NCBI GenBank assembly: GCA_022841345.1
Contig: JALHRR010000001.1
Coordinates: 285,610-349,609, forward strand
DNA: 64,000 nucleotides
Source of the DNA: Saprospiraceae bacterium
Lineage (GTDB): Bacteria; Bacteroidota; Bacteroidia; Chitinophagales; Saprospiraceae
Direction: 5' to 3'
How positions within the stretch are numbered: the first letter of the stretch is position 1; the number at the start of each line of letters is the position of its first letter. Both the position numbers and the translations under genes were made by a program. Of the stretch, positions 16,543 to 23,940 are shown one piece after another. The notes under the pieces are model-generated. The model did not search any database and was not told where the DNA came from. It saw only the letters and a program-made list of their open reading frames with translations.

Positions 16543-17475
16543 ATGGAGGATTTTAAAAACAGATTGCTCAAACTCGAAAAGCATATTGGCAAATGGGCTC
16601 GCAGGCAGGGCATTACTTGTTACAGAATATATGATAAGGATATTCCGGAGTATCCTTTGAGCGTAGACAGGTATCAGGATTATCTCTATATATCCCTCTA
16701 TGAGAAAAATTACAATGAAGAAATCATCACAGATGAATGGGTAGAAGAAATTCTTCAAGCCACAGCTTCAGCGCTTCAAACTGCACCTGAAAAAATTGTA
16801 TTGAGGGCCAGAAAGCAACAGAAAGGTCTCGAACAATATGAAAAAGTAGATTCTGCCGGTAATCGAATGGTGGTGATGGAAGATGGACTACAATTTATTG
16901 TCAATCTAACAGACTACCTCGATACCGGGCTCTTTCTGGACCACCGGAATACCCGCAAAATGGTAAGGGGAATGTCGGAGAATGCCCGATTCCTGAATTT
17001 ATTCGCTTACACAGGATCTTTCACAGTCTATGCTGCCGCAGGAGGAGCAACCAACACGACTACAGTTGATTTGTCAAACACATATTTAGAGTGGGCAAAG
17101 GAAAATATGACATTGAATGGATTTATTAGATCAGAAACAAAGGCACATCACTTTGTACGGACAGATGTGGTAGCTTATCTCCAAAGATTGAAAGCCGGTT
17201 CATTTGATCTGATAGTTATGGATCCGCCGACATTTTCTAATAGTAAAAGGATGAGCGGTGTTCTGGACATTCAGAGGGATCATGTGAGTCTGATCAATTC
17301 AGCCCTTAGAGTTCTGAGTCCAGGAGGCAATCTCATCTTCTCCACTAATTACCGCGGATTCAAACTAAATGAAGCTGAAATTAAGTCTGACAATATTAAA
17401 AATATTTCAGCCCAGTCTGTTCCCAATGACTTCAGGAATAAAAAGATTCATCAGTGTTTTGTGATAGAAGGATAG
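16543..17475 (+). CDS. Class I SAM-dependent rRNA methyltransferase, RlmK-like
   Basis: A 310-residue protein resembling the C-terminal RlmK half of the fused enterobacterial RlmKL protein, which makes m7G2069 in 23S rRNA. The N-terminal part (KNRLLKLEKHIGKWARRQGITCYRIYDKDIPEYPLSVDRY as separate conserved blocks) matches the region before the Rossmann fold. SAM-binding LNLFAYTGSFTVYAAAGG follows, then the catalytic MDPPTFSNSKRM. The THUMP/RlmL half is absent, so this is a stand-alone enzyme. The family is clear; the exact target base is inferred. Hairpin array A2 begins 30 bp after its stop. Confidence 0.87.
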   Translation: MEDFKNRLLKLEKHIGKWARRQGITCYRIYDKDIPEYPLSVDRYQDYLYISLYEKNYNEEIITDEWVEEILQATASALQTAPEKIVLRARKQQKGLEQYEKVDSAGNRMVVMEDGLQFIVNLTDYLDTGLFLDHRNTRKMVRGMSENARFLNLFAYTGSFTVYAAAGGATNTTTVDLSNTYLEWAKENMTLNGFIRSETKAHHFVRTDVVAYLQRLKAGSFDLIVMDPPTFSNSKRMSGVLDIQRDHVSLINSALRVLSPGGNLIFSTNYRGFKLNEAEIKSDNIKNISAQSVPNDFRNKKIHQCFVIEG

Positions 17476-17505
17476 ATCGTAATTTACGGGGCTGACCCCT
17501 GGGAG

Positions 17506-17703
17506 GTGATGTCCCGGCCGTACTACATGGTCGTAATGCCGGGGCTTGCTGCGTGCAAGGTGATGTCCCGGCTTCGCTTCGCTGCGCCGGGGTGATGTCT
17601 TCCTTCGGCTACGCCTCGGAAGGTGATGTCTTTTTGTTTTCTTCAGCTTCGCTTCGAAAACAAAAAGGTGATGTGCAAGCGGAGCTTGCGATTGAGTGGT
17701 GAG
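17506..17703 (+). repeat. Hairpin array A2 (GTGATGT-linked)
   Basis: Five GTGATGT linkers (17506, 17560, 17592, 17623, 17668). Units: CCCGGC/GCCGGG (17513-17518, 17538-17543) fused directly to CTTGC/GCAAG (17545-17549, 17555-17559); CCCGGC/GCCGGG (17567-17572, 17586-17591); CTTCC/GGAAG (17599-17603, 17618-17622) with inner GGC-TAC-GCC; a perfect 12-bp stem CTTTTTGTTTTC/GAAAACAAAAAG (17630-17641, 17656-17667) with inner AGC-TTC-GCT. The cap is GCAAGC-GGA-GCTTGC (17675-17689) followed by GATTGAGTGGTGAG. It faces array A3 across a 100-bp GT/CA-rich core. Confidence 0.92.
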
Positions 17704-17807
17704 TAAAGGGGGTGAGTTTGTTTGATGTGTGAGTCTGTTTGTGTGCTGAGCTCCGTTAGGGGGGGATACATAACTCCTAGCCCACCCAAACCCAAACCCA
17801 AACTATG

Positions 17808-17946
17808 CACTCAATCGTGAGCTCCGCTCACACATCACCTTTGTTCTATTGAGGCGTAGCCGAAAATAGAACAAAGACATCACTTCTTCTTGGCGTAGCC
17901 AGGAAGAAACATCACCTTGCAAGCCGCAGGCGCAGCAAGACATCAC
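17808..17946 (-). repeat. Hairpin array A3, inverted partner of A2
   Basis: Read on the minus strand it has the same grammar: linkers complementary to GTGATGT at 17832, 17877, 17909 and 17940; cap stem GTGAGC-TCC-GCTCAC (17817-17831); a perfect 12-bp stem CTTTGTTCTATT/AATAGAACAAAG (17839-17850, 17865-17876); TTCTTC/GAAGAA (17884-17889, 17903-17908); CTTGC/GCAAG (17916-17920, 17935-17939) with inner GCC-GCA-GGC. The whole 17476-17978 gap between convergent genes is taken up by A2, the core and A3. Confidence 0.92.
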
Positions 17947-17978
17947 CTCCCAACTCCAATCCTCCAAATGAAGAAAAA

Positions 17979-18764
17979 CTACAAACTCCGCGTCCTTCCT
18001 CCATCCACCGGCAGATTAACTCCAGTGATATAAGCTGCAGCAGGACTGGCAAGAAATGCTGCTCCGGCCGCGATTTCGGAGGGAAGGGCGAATCTTTTCA
18101 TCGGAACTGAACCCTTCATTTGAGCTGCAATATCAGATTCCGGAACTCCGGCTTTAGAGGCTTTATCGCTTATCAACTGTTGCAGTCGATCCGTGTCAGT
18201 GAAGCCCGGCAAAATATTATTAACCGTTATTCCCCATGGAGCCAGTTCAGTTGCCATGGTTTTAGACCAATTTCCCATTGCAGCACGGATGGTATTCGAG
18301 ACACCAAGACCTTCGATAGGCTCCTTGACAGAAGTGGAAATCACATTGATGATTCTTCCGTAAGATTCCTGCCTCATTCCATCAATCAACAATTTTGTCA
18401 AAATCTGACTGCAAATGATATGTTTATTGAATGCATCTGCAAATTCTTCGGGTTGTGCATCGATGATGGGACCACCTTTTGGCCCCCCGGTATTATTGAT
18501 CAGTATATGATATTTTCTGACTACCAATAATCCGCTTACTTTTCTGCGGAGATCCTGCAAGTCTTCGAAATCAGCCATCAGGAAATCATGATCCTGTCCC
18601 TTTGATTTGTCCAGATCCTGTAAAGCTGCAGAAAGCGTATTTGCAGAACGAGCCACCAATGTTACATTTGCGCCCATCCCAGCCAATGCAATACCGATTG
18701 CTTTTCCTATTCCTTTACTTCCTCCACAAACTAATGCATGCTTTCCCAAAAGACTAAAGTTCAT
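17979..18764 (-). CDS. Atypical short-chain dehydrogenase/reductase family protein
   Basis: A 261-residue Rossmann-fold SDR with the cofactor motif GGSKGIG (14-20), NNTGG (90-94) in place of NNAG, and a normal C-terminal LPVDGG. The catalytic Tyr-xxx-Lys is missing: the aligned positions are Val155 and Ile159, within GVSNTIRAAM. An SN-x-x-R sequence instead is seen in a divergent SDR subgroup, so this is probably a functional variant rather than a damaged gene. It is divergent from the 3-hydroxyanthranilate dioxygenase gene, so a role in tryptophan/kynurenine breakdown is possible (inference). Its 3' end faces hairpin array A3. Confidence 0.85.
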   Translation of the reverse strand: MNFSLLGKHALVCGGSKGIGKAIGIALAGMGANVTLVARSANTLSAALQDLDKSKGQDHDFLMADFEDLQDLRRKVSGLLVVRKYHILINNTGGPKGGPIIDAQPEEFADAFNKHIICSQILTKLLIDGMRQESYGRIINVISTSVKEPIEGLGVSNTIRAAMGNWSKTMATELAPWGITVNNILPGFTDTDRLQQLISDKASKAGVPESDIAAQMKGSVPMKRFALPSEIAAGAAFLASPAAAYITGVNLPVDGGRTRSL

Positions 18765-18792
18765 AATTTTCTGATTTGTGTAATACTTTACT

Positions 18793-18800
18793 TAATTTTG
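18793..18800 (+). promoter_or_regulatory. -7 box (TAATTTTG) upstream of the 3-hydroxyanthranilate dioxygenase gene
   Basis: Matches TAnnTTTG, 55 bp before the ATG, inside the 91-bp divergent intergenic space. A TTTG at 18775 is too close (14 bp) to be an ideal -33 box. Confidence 0.45.
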
Positions 18801-18855
18801 AAATCCAAGATAGAAATTTCTTTTAACCCAATATGCCAATTTAACTAAATTCAGT

Positions 18856-19374
18856 ATGTCTATAGCAAAGCCTTTCAATCTGAATAAGTGGATAGATGAT
18901 AATGCACATCTTCTCAAGCCACCAATTGCCAATAAACAAGTTTACCTTGAAAATGAGGATTTCATCGTCATGATTGTGGGCGGTCCCAATGGGAGAAAAG
19001 ATTATCACTTCGAAGATGGCGAAGAATTATTCTATCAATTGAAAGGAGATATCACACTGAAAATCATTCATCCGGATGGTAAACCCGAAGTTATAAGCAT
19101 CAAAGAGGGAGATATGTTTTTGCTTCCCCCGAGAATTCCGCACTCTCCTCAAAGACCTGCTAATACTGTCGGCCTCGTATTGGAAAGATACCGCAACAAA
19201 GGTGAGACGGATCAGCTGATGTGGTTCTGCGAAAATTGTGCACATAAGCTTCATGAGGCTACATTTGAAATGACGGATATCGTCAATCAACTGCCCCCCG
19301 TTATCAAGCATTTCATGGATTCTGAAGAATTGAGAACCTGTGAAAAATGTGGTACAGTGATGGAGAAAGTATAA
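18856..19374 (+). CDS. nbaC: 3-hydroxyanthranilate 3,4-dioxygenase
   Basis: A 172-residue cupin with the bacterial enzyme's features. The iron site fits His51, Glu57 (DYHFEDGEELFYQ) and His96 (PPRIPHSPQRP). A C-terminal rubredoxin-like site has Cys125/Cys128 (CENC) and Cys162/Cys165 (CEKC), typical of the bacterial form. It opens the ring of 3-hydroxyanthranilate in the kynurenine pathway, leading to quinolinate/NAD or to 2-aminomuconate breakdown. Other pathway genes are not in the window apart from the divergent SDR. lpxH follows 16 bp later and may be read from the same transcript. Confidence 0.95.
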   Translation: MSIAKPFNLNKWIDDNAHLLKPPIANKQVYLENEDFIVMIVGGPNGRKDYHFEDGEELFYQLKGDITLKIIHPDGKPEVISIKEGDMFLLPPRIPHSPQRPANTVGLVLERYRNKGETDQLMWFCENCAHKLHEATFEMTDIVNQLPPVIKHFMDSEELRTCEKCGTVMEKV

Positions 19375-19390
19375 GCTCCGAATCATCATT

Positions 19391-20155
19391 ATGAGTAAAG
19401 TTTATTTCGCTTCTGATTTTCATCTGGGAGTTCCTGCAAAATTGTCAAGCAGTGAACGGGAAAAGCTGATTGTCAGGTGGTTGGATCACATTTCAAAAGA
19501 TGCTACAGAATTATATCTCGTGGGAGATGTGTTCGATTTTTGGTTTGAATACAGTACTGTGGTTCCGAAAGGTTACACTCGTCTACTGGGCAAATTGGCT
19601 GAATTGACTGACGGAGGTTTGCCGGTCTATTTTTTCACAGGCAATCATGACATGTGGGTGTTTCGGTATTTTGAAGAAGAATTGGGAATTCCCACTTATC
19701 GGGAACCTATCATCAGGGAAATTCAGGGTAAAAAAATGCTGATCGGTCACGGAGATGGCCTTGGTCCGGGCGACAATGGATATAAATTCATCAAAAAAGT
19801 ATTTGCGAATCCGGTTTGTCAATGGCTATTTGCCAGATTGCATCCGAATCTGGGCATTGGCATTGCAAATTACTGGTCGGCGAAAAGCCGGTACGCAAAT
19901 GTAGAGCCCGATCGTTTTGTTTCTGAGGAAAATGAATGGCTGGTGCAATTTGCAAAAGACACGTTAAAGGAAAATCACTTTGATTACTTTGTATTTGGTC
20001 ACAGGCATTTACCTATATCATTCAATCTTCCGGGTGGAAGCAAGTATATCAATCTGGGTGACTGGCTGACACATCAATCGTACGGGAAAATGGAAAATGG
20101 TGATCTTCAACTGGCTTTCTATGAAAATGAAAATGGTAAAATATATCGCAATTAG
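19391..20155 (+). CDS. lpxH: UDP-2,3-diacylglucosamine diphosphatase, LpxH-type
   Basis: A 254-residue calcineurin-like phosphoesterase with all metal motifs: SDFHLG (8-13), GDVFDFW, GNHDMW, HGDGLGPGD and the C-terminal GHRH. This pattern and length match LpxH, which splits UDP-2,3-diacylglucosamine to lipid X on the cytoplasmic face of the inner membrane, just before LpxB. The lpxB gene is at 54.2 kb in this window. Its last 23 bases overlap the next gene. Confidence 0.93.
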   Translation: MSKVYFASDFHLGVPAKLSSSEREKLIVRWLDHISKDATELYLVGDVFDFWFEYSTVVPKGYTRLLGKLAELTDGGLPVYFFTGNHDMWVFRYFEEELGIPTYREPIIREIQGKKMLIGHGDGLGPGDNGYKFIKKVFANPVCQWLFARLHPNLGIGIANYWSAKSRYANVEPDRFVSEENEWLVQFAKDTLKENHFDYFVFGHRHLPISFNLPGGSKYINLGDWLTHQSYGKMENGDLQLAFYENENGKIYRN

Positions 20156-20936
20156 TATTTTCTGGCTGAGTGCAAGTTCTTTGAAAGCACAGTTTTCATC
20201 GGAACCGGATATAAATATTGCCGTTGACATTGTGTATGCCACAGTCGATAAACTGCATCAGATTTATGTAATTACACCTGACAACAATATCATTAAATAC
20301 GATGAAAACGGGGACATTCTTTATCGCTACACCAATAACTACCTTGGCGCTCCTTCACTGATTGATGCCAGCAATCCCATTCAAATTTTGGTGTATTACC
20401 CGGGATTACAGACCATTGTAACATTGGATGTTACTCTGAATGAAATAGCTAGAACCAATCTTGTTTCCTTCGGATTTTTTGATATCAAAAGAGTCTGCGT
20501 ATCCAATGATGCACAGATATGGATCATTGATGGAATGGACTTTAAATTGAAAAAAATCGATCGATATGGAAAAGTGCTTAGAGAAAGTGAAGATTTAATG
20601 CTGCAATTAGGCAGAAATATCTCCCCTGTTGCTATGTTGGAAAGGCAAAACAAAGTCCTGATAATGGACGCAAATCTCGGACTCCTTATTTTCGACAATC
20701 TCGGAAATTTTGTCCGAACGGAGCCATTCGTTCAGGCACAGACTGCTATGACATATGGAGGAAAATTATTTTATCTGGAGAATCAATCCGCCTTTTCATG
20801 GGATATTGACTCAGATGCCCGCTGGACTGTACAACTTCCTGATAATTTACCTGCTGATCTGGTTTCCTATGCCATTTTGCCCAATGCTTTTTATGCATTT
20901 CATGAGGCAGGCTTTCTGGTGTATCGGATGAGGTGA
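20133..20936 (+). CDS. Secreted beta-propeller-like protein, unknown function
   Basis: Starting at the ATG at 20133 gives a clean signal peptide (MVKYIAISIFWLSASSLKAQ) and a 23-bp overlap with lpxH; in-frame ATGs at 20097, 20121 and 20127 would bury the signal in lpxH. The mature part repeats short strand patterns (KLHQIYVITPDNNIIKYDENG; AQIWIIDGMDFKLKKIDRYG; LLIFDNLGNFVRTEPF) like a six-bladed NHL/WD-type propeller. I do not recognise a named family. Probably periplasmic or surface. Overlap suggests co-translation with lpxH. Confidence 0.75.
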   Translation: MVKYIAISIFWLSASSLKAQFSSEPDINIAVDIVYATVDKLHQIYVITPDNNIIKYDENGDILYRYTNNYLGAPSLIDASNPIQILVYYPGLQTIVTLDVTLNEIARTNLVSFGFFDIKRVCVSNDAQIWIIDGMDFKLKKIDRYGKVLRESEDLMLQLGRNISPVAMLERQNKVLIMDANLGLLIFDNLGNFVRTEPFVQAQTAMTYGGKLFYLENQSAFSWDIDSDARWTVQLPDNLPADLVSYAILPNAFYAFHEAGFLVYRMR

Positions 20937-21624
20937 GGGGTGAAAGATTGAAAAGATTGATGGTGAGGGTGTGAGTTTAATGTGTGGAGTGAGAGAGAGA
21001 TTGAAAAGATTGATGGTGTGTGGGTCAGGAGTGGAGGATGAGAGGGGGATTGATAAGATGAAGCTTGTATCAACCTAAACCGAAGGATTTCCTATTAGGG
21101 AAAAAATCACCCTGCTATTTTCATTGGCCGTCTTACATTGAACACCTTCGGAGTTCGTTAAGAGGATTCTGTTACCCCCGAGCTGCGCTTTGCTTGCACG
21201 GGGTTATCTATATTAAACTCCGACGGAGCTTGTGTGCCACGTAACAAAACTGATTTCCACGGTTGTACTGGCAGTATGATCTGGCTTTATAAAATTTCTA
21301 TAGTTTTCAAGCTGTACTTATCCCCAAATACTTATGCTCCTGTTGTTCACTTTCAACTTTCAACTTCTTCCAGGCTGTTCACACAGGCACACCCAACTCC
21401 CACCGGCTGTTAACTCATAATTCAGAACTCAGAACTCATAACTCATAATTTCTTCCAGGCTGTTCACTTACTACTTATTCCTTACTCCTTATCACTTCTC
21501 TCCGGCTGTTCACACCCACATACTCAACTCCCACCGGCTGTTAACTCATAATTCAAAACTCATAACTCATAACTTCTTCCGGCTGTTCACTTATTCCTTA
21601 CCACTTACGCCTTACGCCTTACGC
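20937..21624 (+). repeat. Repeat-filled gap with GGCTGTT array B2 (21373-21624)
   Basis: The gap starts with a 21-bp direct repeat (20945-20965 and 20998-21018, AGATTGAAAAGATTGATGGTG, one base over my limit avoided by reading it as AGATTGAAAAG plus ATTGATGGTG). CCCCG/CGGGG (21176-21180, 21199-21203) and CTCC-GAC-GGAG (21218-21228) are hairpins. GGCTGTT occurs at 21373, 21405, 21458, 21504, 21536 and 21581, with modules of 7-bp repeats (AACTCAT, AATTCAG; CTTACTA, CTTATTC; CTTACGC three times). A block containing two linkers is duplicated (about 21373-21470 and 21504-21590). The last heptads touch the frr stop codon. No gene seen. Confidence 0.85.
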
Positions 21625-22188
21625 CTATATTGTCATAATATCATGCTCCTTCGCAGCAAACAACTTATCCATTTTCTCCACATACTGATCCGTTATCTCC
21701 TGTGTCTTTGCTTCCCTTCTTTTTGCTTCATCTTCCGGAAATCCGTCTTTCACTGCTTTTTTAATTTCTTCCATCATATCTCTGCGGGAGTTACGAACGC
21801 TGATTTTGCCTTCTTCAGCGAGATGCTTTGCGTGCTTTACGAGATCTCTCCTTCTTTCTTCAGTCAGGGGAGGAAGGTTCAGTCGGATCACTTCTCCGTC
21901 ATTCATGGGCGTTACACCCAGATTCGCTTCGAAAATTGATTTTTCAATAGATGCCAGCATTTTCTTTTCCCATGGCTGTATGACGATGGTTCGGGCGTCG
22001 GATACAGAAACATTAGCCACCTGATTCAATGGAGTCATGGTGCCGTAGTAATCAGCCTTTATACCTGCCACAATCTGTGGTGTAGCCTTGCCGGTTCTGA
22101 CCTTTGAAAGTTCATCATTGAGATGTAAATATGCTTTCTCCATGGATTCATGGGTCATATCGAATGCTAAATCAAGTTCTTCGCTCAT
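21625..22188 (-). CDS. frr: Ribosome recycling factor
   Basis: The start at 22188 (MSEELDLAFDMTHESM) gives 187 residues, the usual family length. The longer frame from 22215 would begin inside the -7 box, so the shorter start is preferred. Conserved blocks include HLNDELSKVRTGKATP, WEKKMLASIEKSI, LGVTPMNDGEVIRLNLPPLTEERR and KVRNSRR-like KISVRNSRRD. It splits post-termination ribosomes together with EF-G. It stands alone; pyrH, its common partner, is absent. A GGCTGTT/heptad array abuts its stop codon. Confidence 0.96.
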   Translation of the reverse strand: MSEELDLAFDMTHESMEKAYLHLNDELSKVRTGKATPQIVAGIKADYYGTMTPLNQVANVSVSDARTIVIQPWEKKMLASIEKSIFEANLGVTPMNDGEVIRLNLPPLTEERRRDLVKHAKHLAEEGKISVRNSRRDMMEEIKKAVKDGFPEDEAKRREAKTQEITDQYVEKMDKLFAAKEHDIMTI

Positions 22189-22212
22189 GATGTCTGTTTT
22201 GTTAATCTGTGC

Positions 22213-22220
22213 CAAAAATA
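22213..22220 (-). promoter_or_regulatory. -7 box (TATTTTTG) of frr
   Basis: Minus-strand TAnnTTTG match ending 25 bp before the ATG at 22188; it overlaps the first codon of the longer possible frame and so decides the start. Confidence 0.65.
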
Positions 22221-22484
22221 ATATTTCGGGCGTAAATAAAGCTTCTTTAAGGCTTTGAAAAGAATTGTTTCGTGGCTAATCTTCTCAAGCCTTGTAAAAG
22301 TTTGACTTTGAGAGGACGATTGGATAGGGGAAAATTTACAATTAGAGTATGTAATCTGTATGTGAAAATATTCGTTTTGTCATTATTTGAATTCAGAATA
22401 AAAACCATCGTTCAGCCAAACTAAGACCGGATATTATTATGGTCAGTTATTTAGATATTCACTTTTCAGTAAATGTTATCATTA

Positions 22485-22784
22485 ATGGATAAAGCAATTC
22501 TCATTGTACTTCTTTCTTCGCTATTGTCTTGTTCGAGTAAATCAATGCTGAAATCTGGAGGTAATTCCATCAAATGTGATTTACAAATGGCAAAGGATGT
22601 AAGCTTACAATATCTTGAAAATCATAAACTGCTCACATTTGATCCTGAAATTAAAGTTAAAGATTCCTCGAATGTATTTTTGATTGAGATCTTTCCTGCT
22701 TCTAAATTTATAATAGGAGGTGGAGGTAAATTTGCAGTTTTAAAAGATAAATGTGAAATTGTTGATATAGTACTTTACCAATGA
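22485..22784 (+). CDS. Small lipoprotein, unknown function
   Basis: About 99 residues from the ATG at 22485 (an ATG four codons earlier is also possible). A lipoprotein signal is clear: MDKAILIVLLSSLLSC, with the lipobox Cys. The rest has no motif I can name; the end GGGGKFAVLKDKCEIVDIVLYQ vaguely recalls small NTF2-like immunity proteins, but this is weak. It is AT-rich and sits 60 bp before another small lipoprotein gene on the same strand. Confidence 0.6.
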   Translation: MDKAILIVLLSSLLSCSSKSMLKSGGNSIKCDLQMAKDVSLQYLENHKLLTFDPEIKVKDSSNVFLIEIFPASKFIIGGGGKFAVLKDKCEIVDIVLYQ

Positions 22785-22844
22785 GAAAGAAATAGGCTTT
22801 AAGAGTAATTGAAAATGTGGAGTATGGATTCAAGTACTTGGATA

Positions 22845-23288
22845 ATGAAAGCAAATTATGCTATACTGGTCTTAAGCTTGTTACCCCTGATACTCATCTG
22901 TTGCTCATTCGGCAAACCAATTGAATTGAAGTGTGACTCATTAGCTGAAATTGAAAATCTGGCTATAGAAATGTTTAATGCCGATGAAGTAATAATTGAA
23001 TCTATCTGGCTCAAAGAAGAAATCTTTTTTGAAGGACTGGATTGTTTTTTCATAACTATCATCAATGGAACAACTCCTGCTTTAAATTTTAAAGAACTGG
23101 CAGATGATCAATATCATCGATTCGAAAACTATCAGGAAATAGAACACCAACTCAAAGAAAACGGATTGCCCATTGTAGAGAAGATTAGAGAGGAATGTGA
23201 TTTGTCTAATTTTGATCAAATTATGGTAGTTTTTGCGAAGAGGAAGGATGATGGTACTTTATTTTATAGCATTGCAAATAGCTATTAA
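22845..23288 (+). CDS. Small lipoprotein, unknown function
   Basis: About 147 residues if started at the ATG at 22845, which begins the hydrophobic signal MKANYAILVLSLLPLILICC with a lipobox Cys; a frame from 22809 would put 12 residues before it. The mature part is acidic with no recognised domain (blocks NADEVIIESIWLKEE and QIMVVFAKRKDDGTLFYSI). It follows the lipoprotein gene at 22.5 kb, so the two may form a small unit of surface or periplasm-facing proteins. No function is proposed. Confidence 0.6.
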   Translation: MKANYAILVLSLLPLILICCSFGKPIELKCDSLAEIENLAIEMFNADEVIIESIWLKEEIFFEGLDCFFITIINGTTPALNFKELADDQYHRFENYQEIEHQLKENGLPIVEKIREECDLSNFDQIMVVFAKRKDDGTLFYSIANSY

Positions 23289-23359
23289 AGGAAAGATGGG
23301 TATTGGAAGAAAGAAAATTAAATTCATCTTCATGGATGCGAAAGACTGTAAACATTAAG

Positions 23360-23614
23360 CTATCCATATATATCTTTTCTATGTCCCAAGTCTAAGACAT
23401 CTATCATCACCTTGTCGTCCAGAATATCATAGATAATTCTATAGTCTGCTACTCTGATGCGGTATGCAAATTTACCTTTTAATTTCTTGCAGCCATTTGG
23501 TCTTGGATTCATAGCAAGACCGAACATAGCTTCTTTAAGACGAGAATAATACGGCTCATTAATTTTTTCAAGAGCTTTAGTTACACGTGCTCTTAAACTA
23601 ACCTGATAAACCAC
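23360..23614 (-). CDS. RelE/ParE-type toxin
   Basis: An 84-residue RelE-superfamily protein starting with GTG at 23614. The conserved blocks are present: an N-terminal helical pair, MNPRPNGCKKLKGKFAYRIRVADYRIIYDI, and a C-terminal DLGHRKDIYG. The basic residues fit the ribosome-dependent mRNA interferases. The GTG shares its G with the antitoxin stop codon, the classic translational coupling of type II pairs. Toxicity is inferred from family and gene order. Confidence 0.88.
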   Translation of the reverse strand: MVYQVSLRARVTKALEKINEPYYSRLKEAMFGLAMNPRPNGCKKLKGKFAYRIRVADYRIIYDILDDKVMIDVLDLGHRKDIYG

Positions 23615-23823
23615 TATTTGGAGTTTCGCTTTTCCTCAATCATTTTGAATGCTTCATCAATAGGAATGGATGGCTCATTAGACTTTTTGGCATCATCATA
23701 GAGCATAATATCCTCCAGCTCTTCCAACTCTTCCATTATTGCTTTAAAATCACTTATTGGAAGTACAACGGATATTTTATTACCATTGCTGTCAGTAATG
23801 AATTGTGGATTTAAAGTAATCAT
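23614..23823 (-). CDS. Antitoxin of a RelE pair, Phd/YefM-like
   Basis: The likely start is the ATG at 23823 (MITLNPQFITDSNGNK), giving 69 residues; 21 more upstream residues are possible but unlike the family. ISVVLPISDFKAIMEELEELEDIMLYDDA matches Phd/YefM-like antitoxins as found next to RelE. The C-terminal half is a flexible acidic and basic helix that would wrap the toxin. It precedes the toxin with a 1-nt overlap. It probably represses its own promoter. Confidence 0.82.
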   Translation of the reverse strand: MITLNPQFITDSNGNKISVVLPISDFKAIMEELEELEDIMLYDDAKKSNEPSIPIDEAFKMIEEKRNSK

Positions 23824-23940
23824 AGTGCTATAATTTAAATGCAAAAGGTCTGAAATTTCTGAATATAAACCCCCTTCCCCATTCATCCAATACTGAACTA
23901 TGAGAAAGAGGGCTTTCTATTTTAATTTTCTTTATTTCAA

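Noticed and set aside
17506..17946. CRISPR array
   Set aside because: The constant part is only 7 bp, the variable parts are self-complementary and of uneven length, and no cas genes are present.
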